Positions 1 to 7,472 of a stretch of 64,000 bases of DNA are shown in pieces. Under the pieces are notes generated by a model, which worked only from the letters and a program-made list of their open reading frames with translations, made no database searches and was not told the origin of the DNA. Source of the stretch: Nitrospira lenta (lineage in GTDB: Bacteria > Nitrospirota > Nitrospiria > Nitrospirales > Nitrospiraceae); NCBI GenBank assembly GCA_945905765.1, contig CAMDPZ010000003.1, forward strand, positions 1 through 64,000. Reading direction: 5' to 3'. Positions within the stretch are counted from its first letter, which is position 1. Every line of letters starts with the position of its first letter. Position numbers and translations under genes: made by a program.

Positions 1-399
1 TTCCGGTTGCCCATTAAGACTGAGCATGATGATGTCATCCAGGGTCAGGATCGACACCAGTTTGCCCGCTTCGTCGATGATCGGTAAACGACGGATGCCA
101 TGATGGCTCATGAGCGCGATGGCTGTGCTGACCTCCTCGTTTCGGGGGATCGTCACAGGCGGGGCCGACATGATGTCCCGTGCCAGCAGGGTTGTGCCAT
201 CCAATCCTGCCGCCATGACCCGAGTGACAAGATCTCGGTCCGTCAGGATTCCGACTGGTTTCCCCTCTTCCATCACGATCGCGTCGCCCACCCCATGCGT
301 CACCATGAGACTGGCCACGTCGCCGACCAAGGCATCCGGCGCGACCGTGTAAACCGTTATCGTCAACCCTTGGTCGTTAATGTTCATGTGTGAATCCAT
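1..399 (-). CDS. CBS-domain pair protein, 3' end cut by window
   Basis: The reverse strand from position 399 stays open to the window edge and reads as two tandem CBS domains. The first covers about residues 13-70 and contains GDAIVMEEGKPVGILTDRDL. The second runs from about residue 80 and contains SHHGIRRLPIIDEAGKLVSI. CBS pairs usually bind adenosyl ligands and regulate a partner; no catalytic domain is seen before the edge. The start is ATG at 399, with a second in-frame ATG at 387, and neither has a strong ribosome-binding site. It is a different gene from the CBS protein at 62354-62746. The C-terminus is missing, so a third domain cannot be excluded. Confidence 0.8.
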   Translation of the reverse strand, partial: MDSHMNINDQGLTITVYTVAPDALVGDVASLMVTHGVGDAIVMEEGKPVGILTDRDLVTRVMAAGLDGTTLLARDIMSAPPVTIPRNEEVSTAIALMSHHGIRRLPIIDEAGKLVSILTLDDIIMLSLNGQPE

Positions 400-452
400 G
401 TTGGAGCGCCTGGCAAGGAGAAGCGGTTAGGCGTTACGTTGCTACAGGGCCT

Positions 453-758
453 CTAGGGCAGGCGCACCCAATTGTAGGTGACGATCTTTCCCGGAGGAAG
501 GTCGAAGGACCGCGTGCCTGACAGCGTGAATGAACTGCCAAATGATACGGTTCGAGGGGCGTCAAGCACTGCCGTTGGTCGCTGATTGTCGATCACGATG
601 ACCTCCGCAAGGGCGGGCTCTGATTGGTTACCAGAGTCGTCGACGACGATGAGCTGAAATCTGTGGCGCCCAGGAGGTAAGGGGGCGGTTGGGGTGACCG
701 TGACTTCAACTGTAGGGGCTTGGGTGCTAATAGGCTGGCCGGGAATGAATGTAGCCAT
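453..758 (-). CDS. Small PKD/Ig-like hypothetical protein (101 aa)
   Basis: Not recognised as a named family. I chose the ATG at 758 because an AAGGAG ribosome-binding site lies six bases upstream; the frame stays open to 947, but that extension has no such signal. The protein has a Pro/Thr-rich start, then RHRFQLIVVDDSGNQSEPA and a segment ending in SFDLPPGKIVTYNWVRLP. The D-SGNQS pattern and the final G-I--YNW strand resemble a PKD or Ig-like beta-sandwich. There is no signal peptide. A structural or surface-binding role is only a guess. Confidence 0.6.
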   Translation of the reverse strand: MATFIPGQPISTQAPTVEVTVTPTAPLPPGRHRFQLIVVDDSGNQSEPALAEVIVIDNQRPTAVLDAPRTVSFGSSFTLSGTRSFDLPPGKIVTYNWVRLP

Positions 759-888
759 AGGGTGCTCCTTTGCGATGGGGCTCCGTATCCGGATGGCACG
801 AGTCGTAAGCCGCTGGATGTGAGTGCTACGATATCCTGCCAGGATTGGCGATTGAAGTCCAAGAGTGTTTTTGTTGATTTTATGACGA

Positions 889-1530
889 TTAGGAGCGGGG
901 CTTCGCGAAGCCATCCATCCGGAGTATCTCCGCGACATTCTGCCCATCTACGAAGACATCGGCGACGAGGCGGTTGTAGACATCTCGCCCATGCGGGACG
1001 ATGTGGACCAGCCCGTTTCGTAGCAATTCTTGCAGCCGCAGCTTGGCGGCCGGTCCGCCCGGCTCGCTCATCTCGGGTGTGTCGATGCCTTTGAGCCTGA
1101 TGCGCTCGGCTCCATAGTGAAAGGTGTCGCCATCGACCACGTAGATTTGCCGTCCGTCGACCGTGCGCTCTGTTCCGCCGAGTCGCGCGAAGGTTTGCCG
1201 CCTGAGCAGCGCTTGGAAGCTTCGGCTAGTGGATCGGCGCAATCCGTTGCGTCTTTTGTGTGGGTGGAGTCCTTTTTCACGGTGAGGCCGGTGGGGATGG
1301 ATGGCGCTTCCTCCTTGCGGGGCCGGCTTCCAGCAGAGATCGCAGGAGGAGCGGGCGGGGGCATTGGGTGACAACGGAGCAGTGGGCAGGGAGGAAGGCT
1401 GTGTTGTGGTTGATTGAGTCAGCCCCTCAGAAGGCAGCGCCCATACGCACGAGAGGGTCCAGAGGATAATGAGCAGATATCTTTTCGAGATTCCGCCACG
1501 GAGGCTGGATATTTGTCGTAAGCATTCCAT
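889..1530 (-). CDS. Secreted thermonuclease-like (SNase) protein
   Basis: The C-terminal 90 residues match the staphylococcal-nuclease fold: IYVVDGDTFHYGAERIRLKG, then IDTPEMSEPGGPAAKLRL, then HGRDVYNRLVADVFVDG. The GDT Asp, the E of TPE and the later Arg fit the usual Ca-binding and catalytic set. Residues 17-40 (KRYLLIILWTLSCVWALP) look like a signal peptide, so the enzyme probably acts on DNA/RNA outside the cytoplasm. The middle (residues 58-120) is unusually Arg/His-rich, while the alternate frame at 1068-1364 reads as an ordinary Ala/Pro/Ser/Lys linker; two compensating frame changes are possible. The start has only a weak ribosome-binding site. Confidence 0.7.
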   Translation of the reverse strand: MECLRQISSLRGGISKRYLLIILWTLSCVWALPSEGLTQSTTTQPSSLPTAPLSPNAPARSSCDLCWKPAPQGGSAIHPHRPHREKGLHPHKRRNGLRRSTSRSFQALLRRQTFARLGGTERTVDGRQIYVVDGDTFHYGAERIRLKGIDTPEMSEPGGPAAKLRLQELLRNGLVHIVPHGRDVYNRLVADVFVDGQNVAEILRMDGFAKPRS

Positions 1531-1646
1531 ACAATGGGCGGAGCAGCAGGGTTCGTGCCAGATTTATTGACAATGAAGAAATTCGCATGCTGAAATGATC
1601 GGCATGTCGGGTGGTAAGACGTGAAGCTCATAGAGGGGGCCGTAAT

Positions 1647-1877
1647 ATGGATATGATGGGACGTGTGGGTTTGATCGAGGTGCCGATCTTGATCGCGCCG
1701 GATCAAAAGGTCTGGATGGATCGGATGATTAAGGAAGGCAAGATTGCCATTCCTCCGGGCGGGACGCTGGAAAAGGGTTCACTCTATTCGATGTTCGTCC
1801 GCATGCTTTTGCATAACGCGATGGAAGAGCAGAAGCGGCAGGAAGTGTTGGATATGGAGGACGAGGACGACGAATAG
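1647..1877 (+). CDS. Small conserved-looking hypothetical protein (76 aa)
   Basis: The start is ATG at 1647, preceded by AGAGGGGG; an upstream in-frame start at 1611 lacks such a site. The sequence begins MDMMGRVGLIEVPILIAPDQ, has a helical middle (KVWMDRMIKEGK) and ends with the acidic tail LDMEDEDDE. No signal peptide or membrane segment is visible. Function is unknown. It stands alone and is followed 3 bp after its stop by a full copy of the 120-bp inverted repeat. Confidence 0.6.
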   Translation: MDMMGRVGLIEVPILIAPDQKVWMDRMIKEGKIAIPPGGTLEKGSLYSMFVRMLLHNAMEEQKRQEVLDMEDEDDE

Positions 1878-1880
1878 CCA

Positions 1881-1999
1881 GGATGCTGAAAACGGCTTCC
1901 TGCGTCGTTCTCGCTTCGCTCAAGCCCTCAACGTACTACGAAAGTACGCCTCGGGCTCTCGCTCGCTGCGGCCTTGCAGGGAAACCGTTTTGAGCATCC
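1881..1999. repeat. 120-bp structured intergenic repeat, copy A
   Basis: The ends are near-perfect inverted repeats: GGATGCTGAAAACGG at the left pairs with CCGTTTTGAGCATCC at the right (14 of 15). The core shares GTTCTCGC, CCTCAACGTA, TACGCCTCGGG and GCTGCGGCCTTG with the other copies. An inner hairpin GTACT-acga-AGTAC lies in the middle. It begins 3 bp after the stop of the 1647-1877 gene. Confidence 0.8.
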
Positions 2000-2017
2000 T
2001 GCAAGCTGTTGCAGCAC

Positions 2018-2113
2018 CCGCCAGCATCATTTTCGCCTTGAAAGCATCCTCAATGTAGCTAGGGGTTTCGTTTCGCTCAAGGGCTCAACGTATGTAACGT
2101 ACGTTGAGCCTTT
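2018..2113. repeat. Degenerate second repeat copy ending in a stem-loop
   Basis: Positions 2018-2060 keep the left-hand repeat words (GCCAGCATC, TTCGCC, GCATCCTCAA-GTAGC) but the right half is lost. It runs into a perfect 11-bp stem, GGCTCAACGTA (2082-2092) against TACGTTGAGCC (2100-2110), followed by TTT. The stem may act as a terminator between the convergent genes at 1877 and 2196. Confidence 0.5.
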
Positions 2114-2154
2114 GGGCTATCTGAGACCTTGCTGTATCTGAGCAATGAAAATTT

Positions 2155-2170
2155 GTATCTCGCGAGATAC
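2155..2170. repeat. 16-bp perfect palindrome
   Basis: GTATCTCGCGAGATAC is its own reverse complement and lies 26 bp beyond the hemL stop. The following bases carry the word CGCTTCACGA, the reverse complement of the word that is repeated at 7489-7515. It probably belongs to the same class of short-period repeat. Confidence 0.5.
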
Positions 2171-2195
2171 GAGAGGCGCTTCACGAACGACGCGA

Positions 2196-3488
2196 CTAGA
2201 GACTCTTGAATGCGGCGTGCGCGGCCTTGATCGTTTTTTCGATGTCGCTGGTTGAGTGAGCGGTCGAGAGAAAGGCTGCTTCGAATTGTGAGGGGGCGAG
2301 GTAGATGCCCTGTTCCAGCATCTTGTGGAAGAACTGCCCGTAGCGCTTCGTGTCCGAGAGTTTCGCGGTATTCCAGTCCACCACTGCGCTTGAGGTAAAG
2401 AAGGCGCCCAGCATCGAACCGACTCTGGTTTGCGTGAGCGGGATGCCGGCTTTCTTGGCCGCCTGACCGATCCCTTCGGCCAGGGCTGCGGATTTTTCCT
2501 CCAGCTTCTTATAGACCCCGCGGACCTTGAGCTGCTTGAGGGTTTCAATGCCGGCGGAGACGGCCAGCGGATTGCCCGACAGGGTTCCCGCCTGGTAGAC
2601 CGGCCCGGAGGGCGCGATCAGGTCCATGATTTCTTTCCGTCCCCCGTAGGCACCGACCGGCAAACCTCCGCCGATGATTTTCCCCAGCACCGTCAGGTCC
2701 GGCGTAATGCCGTAGAGCGTTTGGGCGCCGCCGTAGGTGACGCGGAAGCCGGAGATCACTTCGTCGAAAATCAGGAGGATGCCGTTTTCCGCCGTGAGCC
2801 GGCGGAGCGTCCTGAGGAAGTCCTGCGCCGGCGGCACGACACCCATGTTTCCTGCGATCGGCTCGAGAATGATGCAGGCCAGCGTGTTCCGTTGTTCTTT
2901 GATGATTTGCTGGACCGCCCGGATGTCGTTGTAGGGGACGGTCAAGGTGTGCTTCGCAAAGTCCGCCGGGACTCCGAGCGAGTCGGGAATTCCCAAGGTG
3001 GCCAAGCCGGATCCGGCTTTCGCCAGCAAGTAGTCGCTGTGACCGTGGTAGCAGCCGTCGAATTTGAGAATGTTGTCGCGCTTCGTAAAACCGCGGGCCA
3101 CGCGAATCGCGCTCATGACCGCTTCGGTGCCGGAACTGACCAGCCGGACCTTTTCCATCGAGGGGAAGGCCTGGTTGATCATGCGGGCGAGGGTGACTTC
3201 CAGCTCGGTCGGCGCGCCGTAACTCGTGCCGTTCGCGGCGGCCTTCTTGATGGTGCGGATGATGGCCGGGGCGGCGTGGCCCAAAATCATCGGGCCCCAT
3301 GAGAGGATATAGTCGATGTAGCTGTTCCCGTCGACGTCGTAGAGGCGGGCGCCTTTGGCTCGTTTGATAAATCGCGGCTGGCCTCCGACGGAGCGGAAGG
3401 CGCGCACCGGACTATTCACGCCACCGGGGATTAGCTGCTGCGCGTCGGCGAATAATTTAGCGGAGCGAGTCGTTTTCATAGTTTTCAT
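2196..3488 (-). CDS. hemL: Glutamate-1-semialdehyde 2,1-aminomutase
   Basis: This PLP enzyme converts glutamate-1-semialdehyde to 5-aminolevulinate in the C5 route to heme, siroheme and corrins. The 430-residue length is normal. Seen: LFADAQQLIPGGVNSPVRAF near the N-terminus, the substrate loop SSGTEAVMSAIRVARGFT, the pocket DEVISGFRVTYGGAQ, and the PLP-lysine motif LGKIIGGGLPVGAYGG. The start is taken at ATG 3488 (MKTMKTTRS); the next ATG, at 3479, is equally possible, and neither has a clear ribosome-binding site. It stands alone, with hemB and cobA-hemD of the same pathway 58 kb away in this window. Confidence 0.96.
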   Translation of the reverse strand: MKTMKTTRSAKLFADAQQLIPGGVNSPVRAFRSVGGQPRFIKRAKGARLYDVDGNSYIDYILSWGPMILGHAAPAIIRTIKKAAANGTSYGAPTELEVTLARMINQAFPSMEKVRLVSSGTEAVMSAIRVARGFTKRDNILKFDGCYHGHSDYLLAKAGSGLATLGIPDSLGVPADFAKHTLTVPYNDIRAVQQIIKEQRNTLACIILEPIAGNMGVVPPAQDFLRTLRRLTAENGILLIFDEVISGFRVTYGGAQTLYGITPDLTVLGKIIGGGLPVGAYGGRKEIMDLIAPSGPVYQAGTLSGNPLAVSAGIETLKQLKVRGVYKKLEEKSAALAEGIGQAAKKAGIPLTQTRVGSMLGAFFTSSAVVDWNTAKLSDTKRYGQFFHKMLEQGIYLAPSQFEAAFLSTAHSTSDIEKTIKAAHAAFKSL

Positions 3489-3543
3489 AATGGGGGCGCA
3501 CAGTACCATGCAGCGGGTTGTCGGTCAAGAAACCATAGCGGTA

Positions 3544-3663
3544 GGCTGCTGAAAAAGCCTGCCAGCATCGTTCTCGCCTTGAACGCATCCTCAACGTAGC
3601 CAGGGGCTTCGCCTCCGGTGTGTTCATCGGCTGCGGCCTTGCTGGCAGACTTTTTGAGCAGCC
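3544..3663. repeat. 120-bp structured intergenic repeat, copy B
   Basis: Ends are GGCTGCTGAAAAAG and CTTTTTGAGCAGCC, complementary except for one base, then CTGCCAGC pairing with GCTGGCAG inside. The core words TTCTCGCCTTG, CCTCAACGTAGCC and GGCTGCGGCCTTGCTGG match the other copies. One end lies 3 bp from the stop of the barstar-like gene. Confidence 0.8.
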
Positions 3664-3666
3664 TAT

Positions 3667-4194
3667 TTAGGTTCGCTTTGCGGGAGCTTTAGGTTTGGCC
3701 GGTTCCGCGCTGATCTCGCTCATCTCCCAGCGGGTCCGTTTTGATTTCTCCCGCTCCGATACGGCGAACAGCACGTGAAAGGGCGTTACGCGTTTCGCGC
3801 CCATGCCAGCCTGTCCGCTTCCCCAGGCCTCTCCCGCATCGCTCAAGACCTCCAGAAATGTTTCATACTCGTCTTCGTCGTCTGGCAACAGTTGCGCCGC
3901 ATCGGTGATCAGCAAAATATAGCCCTTGGCCGGCAGCCATTCCAGGTCGGCTAGACATTCTTCCAGGGCGTCCCAGTTATGGCCGAAGTAGTCCGGGAAA
4001 TCCAAGGCGCGGGCAAACTCGTTCAAGAGGCCAGCGGTAGTCTGACACTTGGCTCCCTTGATAATCTTCAACTTATAACCGTCCGGCACAGGTACGAGGG
4101 AGTCGGCTCGCTGTCCGGCTTTCACGACCAGTAAAGAAGACCAGGGAGCTTGGGTCGATTGCAGATAAGCAGGCAAGGTGAGTTTGGGCATCAT
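3667..4194 (-). CDS. Barstar-family ribonuclease inhibitor
   Basis: The signature LNEFARALDFPDYFGHNWDA and the following LEECLADLEWLPAKGYILLI are the barstar helix-2 and core strand, including the Asp/Trp residues that plug a barnase active site. It has 175 residues, about twice classical barstar, with an extra N-terminal segment (about 1-50) and a Lys/Pro/Ala-rich tail (KPKAPAKRT). There is no signal peptide, so it should act in the cytoplasm. Its ATG at 4194 overlaps the stop of the RNase gene (4191-4592) as ATGA, so the two are almost certainly co-translated. Binding to that RNase is inferred from family and context. Confidence 0.85.
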   Translation of the reverse strand: MMPKLTLPAYLQSTQAPWSSLLVVKAGQRADSLVPVPDGYKLKIIKGAKCQTTAGLLNEFARALDFPDYFGHNWDALEECLADLEWLPAKGYILLITDAAQLLPDDEDEYETFLEVLSDAGEAWGSGQAGMGAKRVTPFHVLFAVSEREKSKRTRWEMSEISAEPAKPKAPAKRT

Positions 4195-4592
4195 GGTGTT
4201 GTACTCAATGGAGTGAACGTTCGATAGTGATCGCCGCTGTAGTAGGCCTTGCCCGTGTCCTGTTCGACGACGATCCGTTCCGCATCCCGCGAGCGGCCTC
4301 GTATTTTCGGATTCACATCGTACTCGTGATAGTGGCCCGGGGGAAGGCGATGTTCGCGATTCTGAAACTCACGCCCTCCAATATAGCCTGGCAGGGGGTC
4401 GCCATGCCTGGCCTGGAGTTGCGCCAGGAGGTCTTGCGCCTTTTGAGGCGCGGTTGTTGTGGGAGCGACAGATTCCGCTGCCTCGGCCCGTTCGATGAGC
4501 CAGGTGGCGGAGGGGCCCTTCCATGGCCCAAGGGGAAGCGAGGCCAGGAGGCTCAAGAAGACCAGGAGGCTGACGATCCACCGTCGATTCAT
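4191..4592 (-). CDS. Secreted barnase-like guanyl-preferring ribonuclease
   Basis: The C-terminal 70 residues match the N1/barnase fold: GYIGGREFQNREH, YHEYDVNPKIRGRS, RDAERIVVE and YYSGDHYRTFTPL. The residues aligned with the barnase catalytic set are present: Glu90, Arg106 (with Arg102) and His122. I start at ATG 4592, since residues 1-38 (RRWIVSLLVFLSLLASLPLG) then form a signal peptide; the frame also opens upstream at 4649. Length is 133 aa. The barstar-like gene follows directly with an ATGA overlap, the usual toxin/inhibitor arrangement that protects the producer before export. Confidence 0.85.
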   Translation of the reverse strand: MNRRWIVSLLVFLSLLASLPLGPWKGPSATWLIERAEAAESVAPTTTAPQKAQDLLAQLQARHGDPLPGYIGGREFQNREHRLPPGHYHEYDVNPKIRGRSRDAERIVVEQDTGKAYYSGDHYRTFTPLSTTP

Positions 4593-4810
4593 GACGCGAT
4601 CCTTTGCCGGGCAAGATCCGAGTCGAAGGAGAGTGCACGACCGTAGCATGGGGTTTTCAAACAGGTCAACGTGAGACGAGCAGAGAGGCTTTGCGGCGCC
4701 GGAACCCGTTTGCTAGAATGAGACACGCGATCGTCATCAGGCGCACGAACCGTGAGTTCCACGAGAGTTATGTGCAGTCCGCAGCCTGTCCACTGGTGAT
4801 TTCTTCTTTC

Positions 4811-6271
4811 ATGCGAAAAGCAAAAATTGTATGCACGATCGGTCCGGCCAGCGCCGAACCTTCTATGCTCGAACAGCTGATTACGAGCGGGATGAACGTG
4901 GCTCGGCTCAATTTCTCTCATGGCACGCACGAGTCGCACCGCGCAGCGATTGCCTCGATCCGCGCCGTGGCGGAGCGCCTGCAGCTGCCGGTTGCGATTT
5001 TACAGGATTTGCAGGGGCCTCGAATCAGGGTGGGCGCGCTCGACGGAGATGGAATCGAGGTGCTGGCAACACAGAGCATCAGGCTCGTCGGAGGTCTGTT
5101 GCGGTCGGGCGGGCAGATCGGCAGCCAGGTCGTGGCCCCTTCGAATCTCACGGAGATCCCGGTCGTCTATCCGCAACTGGCGCGCGACGTGCGGCCTGGG
5201 GCTAGAATCTTGATCGACGACGGACTGATCGAATTGCTCGTGACATCGGTGACTGGCGGGGCGGTCGAGTGCCAGGTGAAGACCGGCGGGCGGATCAGGT
5301 CGCACAAGGGGATCAATCTGCCAGGCACCACGATCAGCGCGCCCACGCTGACGGACAAGGACCGGCAGGACATTCGGTTCGGCGTCGCGGAAGGCGTGGA
5401 CTATATGGCCCTTTCGTTCGTGCGGGGACCGGAAGATGTGCAAGCGGCGCGGCGTCTGGTGGCGGAGTGCGGAGGCGATCAGCCGATTATCGCCAAGATC
5501 GAACGGGCTGAAGCCATTGCGTCGCTGGATGCCTTGTTGGAGGAAGCGGATGGGGTCATGATTGCGCGGGGCGATCTGGGCGTGGAGATGGGGCCGGAAG
5601 TCGTACCGATCCTCCAGAAGCGGATCATTACGAAGGCGAATCAGCATCGCCGCTTGGTCATTACGGCCACGCAAATGCTCGAGTCCATGACACAGAATCC
5701 CAGCCCGACCAGGGCGGAAGCGTCCGATGTGGCCAACGCAATTTTTGACGGCACCGATGCCGTTATGCTCTCGGCGGAAACCGCTCGCGGGCAATATCCG
5801 GTCGAATCGGTGCAGGTGATGGACCGGATTGTGCGTGTGGCGGAAGGCGAGACCCTGTTTCTGACCGCTGGCCCGGGCAAACGGTCGTCCGGCCATGAGC
5901 ATCGCGCGATTCCTGAGGCGATGTGCGAAGCAGCCGCATCGGCGGCAGCCGCGACAGAGGCGACGGCGATTGCCACGTTCAGCGAGTCCGGCACAACGGC
6001 CCGGCTCCTCTCGAAGCAACGGCCTGCCGCTCCCATTGTGGCCTTCACTCCGCACGAGCCCGTGCGCCGGAGGATGGCGCTCTATTGGGGCGTGCTGCCC
6101 AGGCTGATGGCCAGAGTCCAGGATCCGGATGAGCGCGTCCGCGCGGTCGAGCAACGATTAATGGAGGAGACGTTGGCAAAAACGGGAGATTGCGTCGTGC
6201 TGTTATCCGGGACTGTGACGGGACAATTGGGAGGTACGAATGCCATGAAGCTCCATAGGATTGTGTCATGA
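4811..6271 (+). CDS. pyk: Pyruvate kinase
   Basis: Transfers phosphate from phosphoenolpyruvate to ADP, the last step of glycolysis. Starting at ATG 4811 gives the canonical N-terminus MRKAKIVCTIGPASAEPSML and 486 residues. Seen: MNVARLNFSHGTHE, DLQGPRIRVG, IIAKIERAEA with the catalytic Lys, IARGDLGVEMGPE, and ITATQMLESMTQNPSPTRAE. The C-terminal domain (about 355-486) is present. The frame continues to 4604, but that part reads as non-protein. It heads a five-gene run linked by ATGA overlaps; 4593-4810 is the divergent promoter region shared with the RNase/inhibitor pair. Confidence 0.97.
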   Translation: MRKAKIVCTIGPASAEPSMLEQLITSGMNVARLNFSHGTHESHRAAIASIRAVAERLQLPVAILQDLQGPRIRVGALDGDGIEVLATQSIRLVGGLLRSGGQIGSQVVAPSNLTEIPVVYPQLARDVRPGARILIDDGLIELLVTSVTGGAVECQVKTGGRIRSHKGINLPGTTISAPTLTDKDRQDIRFGVAEGVDYMALSFVRGPEDVQAARRLVAECGGDQPIIAKIERAEAIASLDALLEEADGVMIARGDLGVEMGPEVVPILQKRIITKANQHRRLVITATQMLESMTQNPSPTRAEASDVANAIFDGTDAVMLSAETARGQYPVESVQVMDRIVRVAEGETLFLTAGPGKRSSGHEHRAIPEAMCEAAASAAAATEATAIATFSESGTTARLLSKQRPAAPIVAFTPHEPVRRRMALYWGVLPRLMARVQDPDERVRAVEQRLMEETLAKTGDCVVLLSGTVTGQLGGTNAMKLHRIVS

Positions 6272-6825
6272 GCCGCCGTCTGTTCGGTCCGCTGGCCGTA
6301 TTGCTGGCTCTGATCGGCTGGCTCTTTGCCGCGAATATCGTGTCGGCGCAGACCGGCTCCCTCGATCATTCTCCAGCCGAGGTGGTGAAACGATATTTGG
6401 GGCTTGATTATAAGGGAGCCAGGCTCGATGTGATGTCGATCGATACGGTCTCTTCTTACACGAATTGGCATGAAGAGCCGACGTGGGGGCAGGTCGTCGT
6501 GATTCGGGGTTTCACGGTGGCGGAGCATTACCGTCAATGGGAGGTGATCGATCAATTCGAACTGATCATCCCGGTCACCTTTCAGGTCCTCGGTTCGGTG
6601 AATCTGGAGACCGCCAGCTTTACCCAGGAGGTGAAGACGGAAGAGGTGCGGGTTCATGTGAAAGCCGTCAACAATCGATGGAGAATTATCGAGCCGATGC
6701 TGCCGCCTCACGTGGGGCAGAAGCGGATGGTGAATGTCGTGCGTGAAGCGTGGATGAAGGAAACCGACCAGGCGAAGCGAGATCTGCTCGATTCGTTGCG
6801 GGACGAGTTGCGAAAGGCCAAATGA
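6268..6825 (+). CDS. Exported hypothetical protein
   Basis: Not recognised. Residues 1-28 (MSRRLFGPLAVLLALIGWLF followed by AANIVSAQ) are a typical signal peptide with an A-Q cleavage site. The mature part has mixed strands and helices (DHSPAEVVKRYLGLDYKGAR; VNNRWRIIEPMLPPHVG) and a charged helical end. The WRI-EP pattern suggests an NTF2-like or DUF4878-type fold, without certainty. It overlaps pyk by ATGA and gph by ATGA, so it is probably made together with them in the envelope. Confidence 0.7.
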   Translation: MSRRLFGPLAVLLALIGWLFAANIVSAQTGSLDHSPAEVVKRYLGLDYKGARLDVMSIDTVSSYTNWHEEPTWGQVVVIRGFTVAEHYRQWEVIDQFELIIPVTFQVLGSVNLETASFTQEVKTEEVRVHVKAVNNRWRIIEPMLPPHVGQKRMVNVVREAWMKETDQAKRDLLDSLRDELRKAK

Positions 6826-7472
6826 TGGGGAAGACGTCGGTTGAGTTGTTGATTTTCGATCTGGACGGGACGTTGATCGAGTCCAAGTGGGATATTGCCG
6901 CGTCGGTGAACCTCACGTTAGCCGAGCTGGGATTGCCGGAGCGGCCATTGGAGGAAATCTTCGGGTTTGTGGGCGACGGAGTGAAGCAACTGTTGCGCTT
7001 GTCGGTCGGCGAGAGCACTCGGGTCACCTACGACGAGATCTTGCGGGTGTTCAGAGGGCAATACCTGGCCCATTGTCTCGATCGCACCACGTTTTATCCA
7101 GGTATCGGAGAAATGTTGACGCATTTTTCCGCCAAACGGAAGGCCGTGGCCACCAATAAAGCGATCGAGTACACGAATGTGATTCTCCAGGGGTTGGGGG
7201 CGGATCATTTTGAGTATGTCGTCGGTGGCGACCATGGATTCGGATTGAAACCGGAGCCTGGCATGCTGTTGCATGTGATGAAAGAATTGAATGTCTCGCC
7301 CGAACGTACCGTCCTCATCGGGGACAGTACCAACGATATCAACGGCGGGCATAACGCCGGGATTCGTGTCTGCGCGGTCGGCTATGGCATGGGGAACCGC
7401 GCCAAGATGGAAGCCTGTCAACCGGACTGGTTTATCGAACGGCCGGAAGAATTAATGGAGCTTTTTATATGA
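6822..7472 (+). CDS. gph: Phosphoglycolate phosphatase-type HAD hydrolase
   Basis: A HAD phosphatase, likely clearing 2-phosphoglycolate. Motif I is LLIFDLDGTLIESKWDI, motif II/III is KAVATNKAIEYTN and the later lysine in FGLKPEP, and motif IV is LIGDSTNDINGGHNAGI. The helical cap lies between motifs I and II (VGDGVKQLLRLSVGE). Starting at ATG 6822 gives 216 residues and an ATGA overlap with the preceding gene. Substrate is inferred from family only; related HADs act on other sugar phosphates. Confidence 0.88.
   Translation: MMGKTSVELLIFDLDGTLIESKWDIAASVNLTLAELGLPERPLEEIFGFVGDGVKQLLRLSVGESTRVTYDEILRVFRGQYLAHCLDRTTFYPGIGEMLTHFSAKRKAVATNKAIEYTNVILQGLGADHFEYVVGGDHGFGLKPEPGMLLHVMKELNVSPERTVLIGDSTNDINGGHNAGIRVCAVGYGMGNRAKMEACQPDWFIERPEELMELFI

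Noticed and set aside
759-947. 63-residue extension of the small PKD-like gene
   Set aside because: An AAGGAG site places the start at 758 and the extension overlaps the promoter side of the neighbouring gene.
2430-3302. 290-codon plus-strand frame opposite hemL
   Set aside because: A shadow of the hemL coding strand; composition is Arg/Asp/Gly-rich, as typical for antisense of GC-rich genes.
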